Shown here one piece after another: positions 1-5,689 of a stretch of DNA of 5,709 bases. Location of the stretch: contig NZ_CAAFOM010000214.1 in assembly GCF_900764565.1 (NCBI RefSeq), positions 1-5,709 on the forward strand, read 5' to 3'. Source of the stretch: an uncultured Catenibacterium sp. (lineage in GTDB: Bacteria > Bacillota_I > Bacilli_A > Erysipelotrichales > Coprobacillaceae). A program made the translations under genes and the position numbers. How positions within the stretch are numbered: the first letter of the stretch is position 1; each line of letters opens with the position of its first letter. The notes beneath the pieces were generated by a model, which saw nothing but the letters and a program-made list of their open reading frames with translations, did no database searches and was not told the DNA's origin.

Positions 1-38
1 ACTAGTAACTAAAAAAACATATCCTTACAATCCTTAAG

Positions 39-65
39 AAAAGAGTGGCCACGGCCACTCTTTTT
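39..65. terminator. Rho-independent terminator, probably bidirectional
   Basis: AAGAGTGGCC (41-50) and GGCCACTCTT (53-62) are exact reverse complements around a two-base centre, giving a GC-rich stem of about 9 bp with a four-base loop. The stem is flanked by A39-42 on the left and T61-65 on the right, so either strand would carry a U-run after it. On the minus strand it begins inside the stop codon (66-64) of the peptidase-like gene and must be its terminator. On the plus strand it would end any transcript entering from the left of the window, but no such gene is visible. Confidence 0.9.
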
Positions 66-462
66 ACTTGATATTTAATTGTTGTGAGAGACGATGTGAT
101 GCAAGCATCACTCTTGTCATTGGTAGATCATGATTAACTGGAGAATCTATACCAAAATAGACCTTCATTACCATAACCGCAAAAGCATTGGCATCAACTG
201 CATATTCAAGATCTTGAGGATGTTCCATATTTGTATAATCCTGGTAATAACGTCTTAATTCTGTAAATAACGCAAATAAGGATTTTTGATCCTCCTTCTT
301 AAAAGAATCGATATCAACATATAAGCATCCTTGCTTTCCTGATATATATTTCACTAAATGATAGTTCTGACCTTCTGGCATTTCATAACTAACATCTACG
401 CGAGGGACATCCTGAAGACTACAGCCAAAAGAGATCAACTTCTCTAAATAACGTTTCAACAT
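64..462 (-). CDS. Small zincin-like (ImmA/IrrE-type) protein lacking the zinc ligands; function unknown
   Basis: A 132-residue soluble protein with no signal peptide or membrane segment. I chose ATG at 462-460 because a perfect AAGGAGG (477-471) lies 8 bases upstream; the in-frame GTG/ATG at 486-481 lie upstream of that site, in an inverted repeat. Residues 66-74 (FTELRRYYQ) look like the active-site helix of small Firmicute metallopeptidases, whose usual pattern is F-H-E-L-R-H-x-x-Q. Residues 86-95 (EYAVDANAFA) look like the following E-x-D-A-x-A-F-A helix. In this reading both HExxH histidines are replaced (T67, R71), the glutamate E68 remains, and the third ligand position is alanine (A88). 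I infer a catalytically dead relative, perhaps a binding or sensing protein. The alignment is from memory of the family, so the fold call is moderate. It has its own promoter and terminator, with the LysR gene just upstream. Confidence 0.75.
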   Translation of the reverse strand: MLKRYLEKLISFGCSLQDVPRVDVSYEMPEGQNYHLVKYISGKQGCLYVDIDSFKKEDQKSLFALFTELRRYYQDYTNMEHPQDLEYAVDANAFAVMVMKVYFGIDSPVNHDLPMTRVMLASHRLSQQLNIK

Positions 463-470
463 GAGTCTTA

Positions 471-477
471 CCTCCTT
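471..477 (-). promoter_or_regulatory. Ribosome binding site fixing the start of the zincin-like gene
   Basis: AAGGAGG on the minus strand, 8 bases before ATG at 462-460. It rules out the longer reading that begins at 486, because the site would then lie inside the coding sequence. Its upstream edge touches the inverted repeat at 478-499, so a hairpin there could affect ribosome access. Confidence 0.85.
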
Positions 478-499
478 CAACATCACGTTTGTGATGTTG
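478..499. repeat. Perfect 9-bp inverted repeat in the leader (operator or 5' mRNA hairpin)
   Basis: CAACATCAC (478-486) and GTGATGTTG (491-499) are exact reverse complements separated by four bases. The predicted transcription start from the -10 box at 510-505 falls at about 498. The repeat therefore covers the first bases of the transcript and stops directly at the ribosome binding site. There is no U-run after it, so it is not a terminator. A dimeric repressor site or a 5' stem-loop are both compatible with it. Confidence 0.7.
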
Positions 500-504
500 G
501 TAGT

Positions 505-532
505 ATTTTACACCAAAAATCCTAAAAAGCAA
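505..532 (-). promoter_or_regulatory. Promoter of the zincin-like gene
   Basis: On the minus strand, -35 TTGCTT (532-527), a 16-base spacer and -10 TAAAAT (510-505). The predicted start is near 498, giving a leader of about 36 bases made mostly of the inverted repeat and ribosome binding site. This suggests the gene can be expressed independently of the LysR operon upstream. Confidence 0.6.
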
Positions 533-577
533 GAATACCGCTAGTAATATTTAAGTGACACATTCAGCCATTTGTCA

Positions 578-1474
578 TTATATATGCTTTTTTAATGCCT
601 CCATATAGGCTTCTCCATAACGGGAAAGAATCATATTCTTCTGTGTAATTGTGCCTACTCTCATGATTTCATCTACTAATAAAGGAACAGAAATAATTGT
701 TTCACCATTCAATTCTTTAGAGATAATACCGGTTGAAACTGTATAACCATTTAAACCTATTAATAAGTTAAAGAGTGTCGCACGGTCTCTTACCTTAATG
801 TTTCTCTTTCTATCCAATGTACTTAATACTTCTTCTGAGAAATAGAAAGAATTATATTCTCCCTGTTCAAAAGAGAGATATGGATAATCTTCTAAGTCCC
901 TAAGTGTTAATGTCTTCTTATAAGCAAGTGGATGATGATAAGAAATAAAGACATGAGGTTTTGCGACAAAAAGTTCTTTAAATTCCAAGTTATTCTGTCT
1001 AATCATCTTCATGATGACTTCTTCATTCTTAGGACATGTATAAAGGACACCTATTTCACTTTTCATAGTAGAAACATCTTCAATAATTTCATGTGTTTCT
1101 GTTTCTCTTAATGTGAAGTCATATTGGTTTACACCAAATTGTCTAATAACATCTACAAAGGCATTGACCGCAAAAGAATAATGCTGGCAGGATACACTAA
1201 AATGAGGACTTTGATGTTTATCATTCATATAGCGTTCTTCAAGTAAATCTGCCTGGTCCAATACCTGTCTTGCATAACTTAGAAATGTTTCTCCTTCTCT
1301 AGATACAATAACACCTTTATTGGTACGTCTAAAGATTGTGATATGCATTTCATTTTCTAGTTCTTTAATCGCATTTGTAAGAGAAGGCTGTGAAATAAAT
1401 AATCTTTTAGCAGCCTGAGTAATGCTTCCTGTCTGTGCGACCATGACTACATAACGTAATTGATTAAGTGTCAT
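578..1474 (-). CDS. LysR-family transcriptional regulator
   Basis: A 298-residue DNA-binding regulator of usual LysR length. Residues 1-60 form the winged helix-turn-helix, with the typical pattern LNQLRYVVMVAQTGSITQAA, then RLFISQPSLTNAIKELE and the wing around FRRTNKGV. Residues from about 90 to 298 form the periplasmic-binding-protein-like effector domain, which would bind a small ligand I cannot identify. The block DRATLFNLLIGLNGYTVSTGII (about 230-252) is typical of one Firmicute LysR group. ATG at 1474 is preceded by AAGGAGGAA four bases upstream. The gene lies 24 bases after the anchored-protein gene with no promoter seen between, so it is the third gene of that operon. Most LysR genes diverge from their target, so this layout is less usual; autoregulation of the operon is possible but unproven. 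No clear terminator follows it. Confidence 0.95.
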   Translation of the reverse strand: MTLNQLRYVVMVAQTGSITQAAKRLFISQPSLTNAIKELENEMHITIFRRTNKGVIVSREGETFLSYARQVLDQADLLEERYMNDKHQSPHFSVSCQHYSFAVNAFVDVIRQFGVNQYDFTLRETETHEIIEDVSTMKSEIGVLYTCPKNEEVIMKMIRQNNLEFKELFVAKPHVFISYHHPLAYKKTLTLRDLEDYPYLSFEQGEYNSFYFSEEVLSTLDRKRNIKVRDRATLFNLLIGLNGYTVSTGIISKELNGETIISVPLLVDEIMRVGTITQKNMILSRYGEAYMEALKKHI

Positions 1475-1498
1475 GAGATTCCTCCTTTTCCTGGGAAA

Positions 1499-1882
1499 TT
1501 ATTTTGTTTTGAGTGTGAGTTCTGCAATCTTTGTCTGACCATCCTGTAAATAGAGTGGTAATGTACGAGACGAGGATGTAATAGAATCTTTGTCTGTTTT
1601 CTTTAAATAACCTTTAATCCCGTCTTCACTTTCTGCAAGAATCAAATCAGGAACACTACCTACATAGTCTGATAAATCAGGACCATAGGTTTCTCCTGAT
1701 TCATTTTTAGGATATCCCTTTTCGATGATTTCCTGACTATCTGGAATAATCAAATGATCATTAATATAGGCAATCTGTGAATGAGACATCTCATTCGATA
1801 TATTTTTCTGAAAATAGATAACACCACATATAGAAATCATAAAAAAGAGGGGAATAATCCAAAGTATTTTATATTTTGACAT
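1499..1882 (-). CDS. Small signal-anchored extracytoplasmic protein, function unknown
   Basis: A 127-residue protein. I chose ATG at 1882-1880 because AAGGAG lies 9 bases upstream and because residues 6-24 (ILWIIPLFFMISICGVIYF) then form an N-terminal membrane anchor preceded by K3 and K5. The longer reading to 1933 lies inside the hydrolase gene. The residue before C19 is isoleucine, so this is not a normal lipobox and I call it a signal anchor. The outside part carries YPKNESGETYGPDL (57-70) and PDLILAESEDGIKGYLKKTD (78-97). I recognise this block from small Firmicute extracytoplasmic proteins of unknown function with a pattern like PKNExGxTYG...PDLIxAxxxxGxxGYV. The start overlaps the hydrolase stop by 14 bases, implying translational coupling. 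No catalytic motif is visible. Confidence 0.8.
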   Translation of the reverse strand: MSKYKILWIIPLFFMISICGVIYFQKNISNEMSHSQIAYINDHLIIPDSQEIIEKGYPKNESGETYGPDLSDYVGSVPDLILAESEDGIKGYLKKTDKDSITSSSRTLPLYLQDGQTKIAELTLKTK

Positions 1883-2549
1883 CCATAACTTCTCCTTCTT
1901 GTGTAAATGAGAGAACCTGATCCTTATGACCATGTTCTTCTATAAATCTTTCAATGACATCATATTTATTCCAACAATGCATTGGGACAATATAACGCGT
2001 ATGACATACTTTTAAGAAGTCTGTAACACCTTCATGATAATTATCTTCTAGACGAGGATCTAAAGGAATAAAGGCTACATCTATATCAAAGTCCTTCATC
2101 TTTTCTAGTTCTGTATGATAAAGGTTCTTCTGCCAATCAAGCCACTCTTTATCTTCCCCAACCCAGTCCCAGTTATTGAGATCTCCTGCATGGTAAAGAG
2201 TATAACCGTCTACCTGCACCATAAACGCAATACCTTCATCATTTGATAAATAAGTACTCACTTCTATATTAGAATCAAAATAAACAATATTATCCTTTAA
2301 ATAAGAGATAGAATCATCTTCTATTTTCTCTATATCACTAGATAGTAAATAATGAACATCTTTGTAATCATTCTTTAAATCAAAGATCTTCTTTGAATAA
2401 TGATCACCATGTCTATGACTTGCAAAGACATAAAGTTTCTTACCAACAGGTACTTTTGGAATAGTCCCTGTGTAATAATCAAATAACAAGCATGTACGAT
2501 CTGTTTCTATAAAGAAACTGCTATGTGTTATATAAGTAATTTTCAACAT
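1869..2549 (-). CDS. MBL-fold (metallo-beta-lactamase superfamily) metal-dependent hydrolase
   Basis: A 226-residue cytoplasmic protein. I chose ATG at 2549-2547 because AGAGGTGG precedes it at normal spacing; the longer reading to 2597 would start upstream of the transcription start. The signature HxHxDH is complete as HRHGDH (residues 45-50), with further likely metal ligands H120 and D123 (YHAGDLNNWDW) and H191 (VPMHCW). H9 and D24 sit in the conserved N-terminal strands. The blocks AGDLNNWDW and AFIPLDPRL (about 159-167) match a Firmicute group of single-domain MBL hydrolases with no assigned substrate. Related sequences are often labelled UlaG-like or simply metal-dependent hydrolase. 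All motifs look intact, so it should be active. First gene of the operon with the anchored protein and LysR regulator; I cannot name its substrate. Confidence 0.93.
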   Translation of the reverse strand: MLKITYITHSSFFIETDRTCLLFDYYTGTIPKVPVGKKLYVFASHRHGDHYSKKIFDLKNDYKDVHYLLSSDIEKIEDDSISYLKDNIVYFDSNIEVSTYLSNDEGIAFMVQVDGYTLYHAGDLNNWDWVGEDKEWLDWQKNLYHTELEKMKDFDIDVAFIPLDPRLEDNYHEGVTDFLKVCHTRYIVPMHCWNKYDVIERFIEEHGHKDQVLSFTQEGEVMDVKI

Positions 2550-2568
2550 AATACCACCTCTTTTTTGT

Positions 2569-2597
2569 ATTATAACACCTTTGATTCTCTCTTCCAT
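2569..2597 (-). promoter_or_regulatory. Promoter of the MBL hydrolase operon (extended -10)
   Basis: The minus strand has a perfect extended -10, TGTTATAAT (2577-2569). The -35 is weak, ATGGAA (2597-2592), at 17 bases. Predicted start is near 2562, giving a leader of only about 13 bases that holds the ribosome binding site GAGGTGG (2560-2554). It overlaps the crcB promoter on the other strand. Confidence 0.75.
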
Positions 2598-2609
2598 CTA
2601 TTTTATAAT
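2581..2609 (+). promoter_or_regulatory. Promoter of crcB
   Basis: -35 TTGATT (2581-2586), a 17-base spacer and a perfect -10 TATAAT (2604-2609). The start should fall near 2616, about 16 bases before the crcB ATG, leaving no room for a riboswitch. Its -35 lies within the spacer of the opposing hydrolase promoter. Confidence 0.8.
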
Positions 2610-2631
2610 ACACAAGAGGGAGATGAAATAT

Positions 2632-2994
2632 ATGACAGCATGTTTATATGTCGGTATGGGTGGTTTTATAGGTTCAGTACTACGTTATTTAGTAGGTTTG
2701 ATTCCTCTAAAGACAACCCATGGATTTCCATTACTGACTCTTTTTATTAATATTCTTGGTGCATTCCTAATAGGTTTTATTAGTACTATAGCTTTAAAAA
2801 AGTCTATGAATCCTCATTTAGTACTACTTCTTAAAACAGGATTATGTGGTGGGTTTACAACCTTCTCTACATTTGCGTTAGAATCTATTACTCTACATAG
2901 GAATGGCAATACAACATTTGCAGTACTCTATATAGTCTTAAGTATAGTACTAGGATTCAGTGCCGTGATTCTAGGTGATTATTGCGCACACTAA
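2632..2994 (+). CDS. crcB: CrcB/Fluc fluoride ion channel
   Basis: A 120-residue membrane protein that exports fluoride as a dual-topology dimer in the family. I chose ATG at 2632 because GGAG (2619-2622) lies 9 bases upstream. The ATG at 2623 directly abuts that site, and a start at 2581 would precede the promoter. Four hydrophobic segments fit at about 4-24, 34-54, 63-85 and 95-116. Family motifs are clear: GGFIGSVLRYLVG (10-22) with conserved R18, TLFINILGAFLIGF (36-49) with pore N40, and GLCGGFTTFSTFALE (70-84). That last motif carries the TM3 break and the phenylalanines (F78, F81) of the fluoride path. It is a single complete copy, whereas many Firmicutes have a tandem pair. It converges on the TSCPD gene through a shared terminator. 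Confidence 0.96.
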   Translation: MTACLYVGMGGFIGSVLRYLVGLIPLKTTHGFPLLTLFINILGAFLIGFISTIALKKSMNPHLVLLLKTGLCGGFTTFSTFALESITLHRNGNTTFAVLYIVLSIVLGFSAVILGDYCAH

Positions 2995-3017
2995 AAGGCA
3001 GATTTCTCTGCCTTTTT
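2993..3017. terminator. Bidirectional terminator between convergent crcB and TSCPD genes
   Basis: AAAAGGCAGA (2993-3002) and TCTGCCTTTT (3007-3016) form a perfect 10-bp stem with a four-base loop. T3013-3017 gives the plus-strand U-run and A2993-2996 gives the minus-strand U-run. The stem starts within the crcB stop codon (2992-2994) and ends 3 bases from the TSCPD stop codon (3022-3020), so it serves both genes. Confidence 0.92.
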
Positions 3018-3019
3018 AA

Positions 3020-3268
3020 TTACTTGATTGCTTCTTTTAATGCTTTTGAAAACTGATCTGCACAAGATGTATTTTTCATACCACAAGTATTGCCTTCTAG
3101 AATAGCTGCGATTTCTTCAGCTTCTTTACCTTCTACAAGTTTACCAATGGCTTTTAAGTTACCATTACATCCTCTAGTAAATACAACGTTATGAATTGTA
3201 TGACCTTCTAAGTCAAAATCAATAGTAGTTGCACAAGTTCCTTTAGTTTTATAAGTAAAATGTTCCAT
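3020..3268 (-). CDS. TSCPD-domain protein (TIGR03905 type), function unknown
   Basis: An 82-residue soluble protein. ATG at 3268-3266 lies 8 bases after GGAGG, so I prefer it to the in-frame ATG codons at 3283 and 3274, which overlap or crowd that site. It matches the small family carrying a TSCPD domain, a module also found at the end of B12-dependent ribonucleotide reductases. Blocks are YKTKGTC (6-12), FTRGCNGNLKAIGKLVEG (30-47), NTCGMKNTSCADQFSKAL (60-77). Four cysteines (C12, C34, C62, C69) are in the positions expected for the family and could bind a metal. The name motif TSCPD reads TSCAD here, a proline-to-alanine change. It follows mgtE by 18 bases without an obvious promoter, so it is probably co-transcribed with it, though no functional link is known to me. 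Confidence 0.92.
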   Translation of the reverse strand: MEHFTYKTKGTCATTIDFDLEGHTIHNVVFTRGCNGNLKAIGKLVEGKEAEEIAAILEGNTCGMKNTSCADQFSKALKEAIK

Positions 3269-3286
3269 AATCATATCCTCCATCTC

Positions 3287-4630
3287 TTATACTAACAAAG
3301 GTAAGAACAATGTGGCAAGACCTAAAAAGAAGAAAAAGCCCATACAGTCTGTGACTGTTGTGACAAACACACCTGATGCAAGTGCTGGATCAACATTGAG
3401 ACGTTTTAAGATCACTGGTACTAAATAACCTGCAATATTGGCTGCAAGCATATTTAAGATCATAGCAAGACCTGCGACTAAACCAAACCATGGGTTACTT
3501 GCAAACCACCAGGCACCAAATGCAACAATAATACCAATCACAATACCTGATAGTAAACCAACAATGATTTCTTTACAGAAAATCTGGAATGCATTGTCCT
3601 TATCCACTTCACCAAGAGATAAACCACGACATAAAATAGTGAGTGACTGTGTTCCTGCATTACCACCCATACCAGTGACAATGGACATAACTGAAGATAA
3701 AGAGACAACTTTCGCAATAGTAGATTCAAAATTAGCAACAACTGCAGCTGCCATAACAGCTGTAAATAAATTGACAATAAGCCAAGGAATACGGCTCTTT
3801 GCAGATTCTAATACTGTAGAGTCTACACGTTCTTCACCACTCATACCAGCCATTAAGTTGATATCTTCTGTTGTTTCTTCTTCCATGACATCCATAACGT
3901 CATCTATTTCAATTACACCAAGCATATGATACTCTGCATCAACAACTGGCATCATATAGAAGCCATATTTCATAAACTTCTTAGCCACTTCTTCCTGGTC
4001 CATATTGACATCCACTGTCTTTACATTGGGATTCACAATATCCATGATTGGTGTATCGAAAGAAGAAGATACAATATCTCTTAATGAAATAACACCTTTT
4101 AATACCTTTGCCTTATCTAAAACATATAAATAATACGTTGTATCTTCTTCAACCTGTGTCTGTAAGAACTCCAATGTCTTTAACACAGTATTATTCGCTT
4201 TAATAGAAATGAATTCTGTTGTCATGATACCACCAGCAGTACTTGGATCATATTTCAACAGACTTTCAATATGTGTCTTATCTTCTAAATCTAATTTAGA
4301 TAATACATCTGCACGCTCTTCTGGATCATCTAGTTCACCAATCAAATCGGCTAATTCATCATCACTCATCTCATCTAAGATAGCACTTTGACGATCTTTA
4401 AGGAATGTTTTAAGGATTTCATACTGTTCATCTTCATCCTCTTCTTCCTCAATAACATCCGCAATAATATCATTTGGCAGTTTCGCAAGAATATTATTTA
4501 ATTGACTATGATGGTCCTGTAATACATCAAGAATATCCGCGGGGTGAATATCATCTATCGCTTCCTGAATCTGTTCTGAAGTCCCATTTATCAAGAGACT
4601 TGTAAGATGTTCTTTTGTCATCTTATCCAT
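3287..4630 (-). CDS. mgtE: MgtE-family magnesium transporter/channel
   Basis: A 447-residue Mg2+ channel of the inner membrane, normal in length. ATG at 4630-4628 lies 9 bases after AAGGAGG; the longer reading to 4678 runs past the promoter. Order of parts: a cytoplasmic superhelical N domain (about 1-125) with HPAD (29-32) and DDPEERADVLSKL; a pair of CBS domains (about 135-255) starting after DPSTAGGIMTTEF; a linking helix; then five membrane segments (about 281-447). The selectivity motif GGNAGTQ (322-328) and the last-segment TTVTDCMGF with the conserved pore aspartate D428 are both intact. The acidic run near residues 61-70 and the many acidic CBS residues fit Mg2+-dependent gating known for the family. 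Own promoter, followed by the TSCPD gene. The leader is about 32 bases, so no M-box riboswitch is present. Confidence 0.97.
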   Translation of the reverse strand: MDKMTKEHLTSLLINGTSEQIQEAIDDIHPADILDVLQDHHSQLNNILAKLPNDIIADVIEEEEDEDEQYEILKTFLKDRQSAILDEMSDDELADLIGELDDPEERADVLSKLDLEDKTHIESLLKYDPSTAGGIMTTEFISIKANNTVLKTLEFLQTQVEEDTTYYLYVLDKAKVLKGVISLRDIVSSSFDTPIMDIVNPNVKTVDVNMDQEEVAKKFMKYGFYMMPVVDAEYHMLGVIEIDDVMDVMEEETTEDINLMAGMSGEERVDSTVLESAKSRIPWLIVNLFTAVMAAAVVANFESTIAKVVSLSSVMSIVTGMGGNAGTQSLTILCRGLSLGEVDKDNAFQIFCKEIIVGLLSGIVIGIIVAFGAWWFASNPWFGLVAGLAMILNMLAANIAGYLVPVILKRLNVDPALASGVFVTTVTDCMGFFFFLGLATLFLPLLV

Positions 4631-4668
4631 GTTATTCACCCTCCTTGTATACATAAAAGTCCTTTGCC

Positions 4669-4697
4669 ATTTTATCATTTTTTATGTTAAATCTAAA
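4669..4697 (-). promoter_or_regulatory. Promoter of mgtE
   Basis: On the minus strand, -35 TTTAGA (4697-4692), a 17-base spacer and extended -10 TGATAAAAT (4677-4669). The predicted start is near 4662. It sits just downstream of the galactokinase terminator, consistent with a separate transcription unit. Confidence 0.6.
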
Positions 4698-4720
4698 GTC
4701 TTATGATGTAAAACTATTAT

Positions 4721-4747
4721 AAAAAAAGTCATCGTTTAGATGACTTT
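4721..4747 (-). terminator. Terminator of the galactokinase-family gene, built into its 3' end
   Basis: On the minus strand AAAGTCATC (4747-4739) pairs perfectly with GATGACTTT (4733-4725) around a five-base loop, followed by a run of seven T in total (4727-4721). The 5' arm is the gene's last coding triplets (Lys-Val-Ile) and the TAA stop (4738-4736) lies in the loop. Confidence 0.9.
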
Positions 4748-5689
4748 CATAGCGCCCTGCTGTCTGATATGAGTGACATAGCAGCAATGTTTACCCATAT
4801 ACTTTTCTATTTCGTTCTTATACTTTCTTGCATAATCATTTTCAACAAATACCTGGATAGTACCTTCAAAACCAGGACCATGTACTCTTACGACACCCTT
4901 ATCTTTAAGAATCTTTTCACTCATGCAGATTGCAAGAGAAATGTTCTGATGAGAAGGATCTTTTGAAGAATAAACATTCTGTAAATATTCAAATGAACTA
5001 TTACCAGAACGTCTGATTTGAATCTTGAACTCATTGAAATTACCATCTCTTAATGCCTTTAATTCCTTATTCACACGCTTTTCTTCACTAAAGAAATGCA
5101 TAGCACGTAAAACAGCTCTATCAGAACATACCTTACGCATTGGAATAATATTATCGTAGAATTCATTTTCATCTACTTCTCTTAAGAATTCTTTACCGAA
5201 ATATTTAGCCACTGATCTCATTTCTTCAATAATAGCACGATATTCTTTAGTTAAGTTAACTGGTACATCTTTTGTATCTACAATACATAAAGAATGATTG
5301 AACTGTTCAAACTTAATCATCTGCTTCTTAATAAGCGGTTTCTTAGGATCTTTAAAGTCAATCTTAATGAGACCACCAATAGCACAAGCTGCCTGATCCA
5401 TTAAACCACATGGCTTACCAAAATAGATATTTTCAGCATACTGTGCAATCTGTGCGATAATTAATGGACTAATAGAACCACTATTGTATAAACCATTTAA
5501 AACAGTCGCAAGAAGTACTTCTATTGCAGCACTTGATGACATACCTGAATAAAGTGGTACTTCACTTGTAATATAAGCTTTAAAACCACCTACTTCATAA
5601 CCTAATTTCTGGAACTGAGATACAATACCTTTAATTAAAGATTCAGTTGTACCCTGTTCATCGAAAGCTAACTTTAATCCTGCTTTACT
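4736..5689 (-). CDS. Galactokinase-family GHMP sugar kinase, N-terminus missing (contig end)
   Basis: 317 genuine residues of a cytoplasmic sugar kinase that by family would phosphorylate galactose, or a related sugar, at C1 using ATP. The open frame seems to begin at GTG 5704, but 5690-5709 is sequencing adapter, so that start and its first five residues are false. The first genomic codon is AGT at 5689-5687. Counting from it, the ATP-loop motif is PLYSGMSSSAAIE (45-57), the catalytic-base motif is GKPCGLMDQ (91-99, D98), and the C-terminal GHMP motif is VHGPGFEGTIQVFV (269-282). The N-terminal sugar-binding motif (GRTEIGGNHTDH-like) is absent only because the contig stops. By family length roughly 80 to 110 residues are missing. 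The sequence resembles the longer Firmicute galactokinase group (about 430 residues) more than classic GalK, so I give no symbol. It stands alone with its own terminator. Confidence 0.9.
   Translation of the reverse strand, partial: SKAGLKLAFDEQGTTESLIKGIVSQFQKLGYEVGGFKAYITSEVPLYSGMSSSAAIEVLLATVLNGLYNSGSISPLIIAQIAQYAENIYFGKPCGLMDQAACAIGGLIKIDFKDPKKPLIKKQMIKFEQFNHSLCIVDTKDVPVNLTKEYRAIIEEMRSVAKYFGKEFLREVDENEFYDNIIPMRKVCSDRAVLRAMHFFSEEKRVNKELKALRDGNFNEFKIQIRRSGNSSFEYLQNVYSSKDPSHQNISLAICMSEKILKDKGVVRVHGPGFEGTIQVFVENDYARKYKNEIEKYMGKHCCYVTHIRQQGAMKVI

Noticed and set aside
1..38. Possible gene end or regulatory sequence at the left edge, including an ACTAGT palindrome
   Set aside because: Too short to support any call; stop codons occur early on the plus strand and the hexamer alone is not informative.
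540..580. Possible terminator after the LysR gene (TGACA ... TGTCA)
   Set aside because: Only about five base pairs around a 12-base loop, with no clean U-run behind it. LysR transcripts may read into the next gene.
1820..1835. Lipoprotein signal around ISIC-G in the anchored protein
   Set aside because: The residue before the cysteine is isoleucine, not Gly, Ala or Ser, so the lipobox rule is not met.
1883..1933. Longer N-terminus for the anchored protein (starting at 1933)
   Set aside because: It would lie wholly within the hydrolase coding region, would put a charged stretch before the membrane anchor and ignores the good ribosome binding site before 1882.
2676..2951. Five copies of the palindrome AGTACT inside crcB (2676, 2782, 2820, 2922, 2946), against only about three in the rest of the window
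   Set aside because: Four of the five lie in the same frame, read as nnA-GTA-CTn, so they encode Val-Leu or Val-Thr-like pairs using GTA and CTn codons. A hydrophobic protein with this codon choice explains them without a site function.
3438..3929. Long open frame on the plus strand opposite mgtE
   Set aside because: It is antisense to well-conserved mgtE coding sequence, has low-complexity composition and no ribosome binding site or recognisable domain.
4769..4966. Plus-strand frame opposite the galactokinase-family gene
   Set aside because: Shadow of the conserved kinase 3' end, with no supporting start signal or family resemblance.
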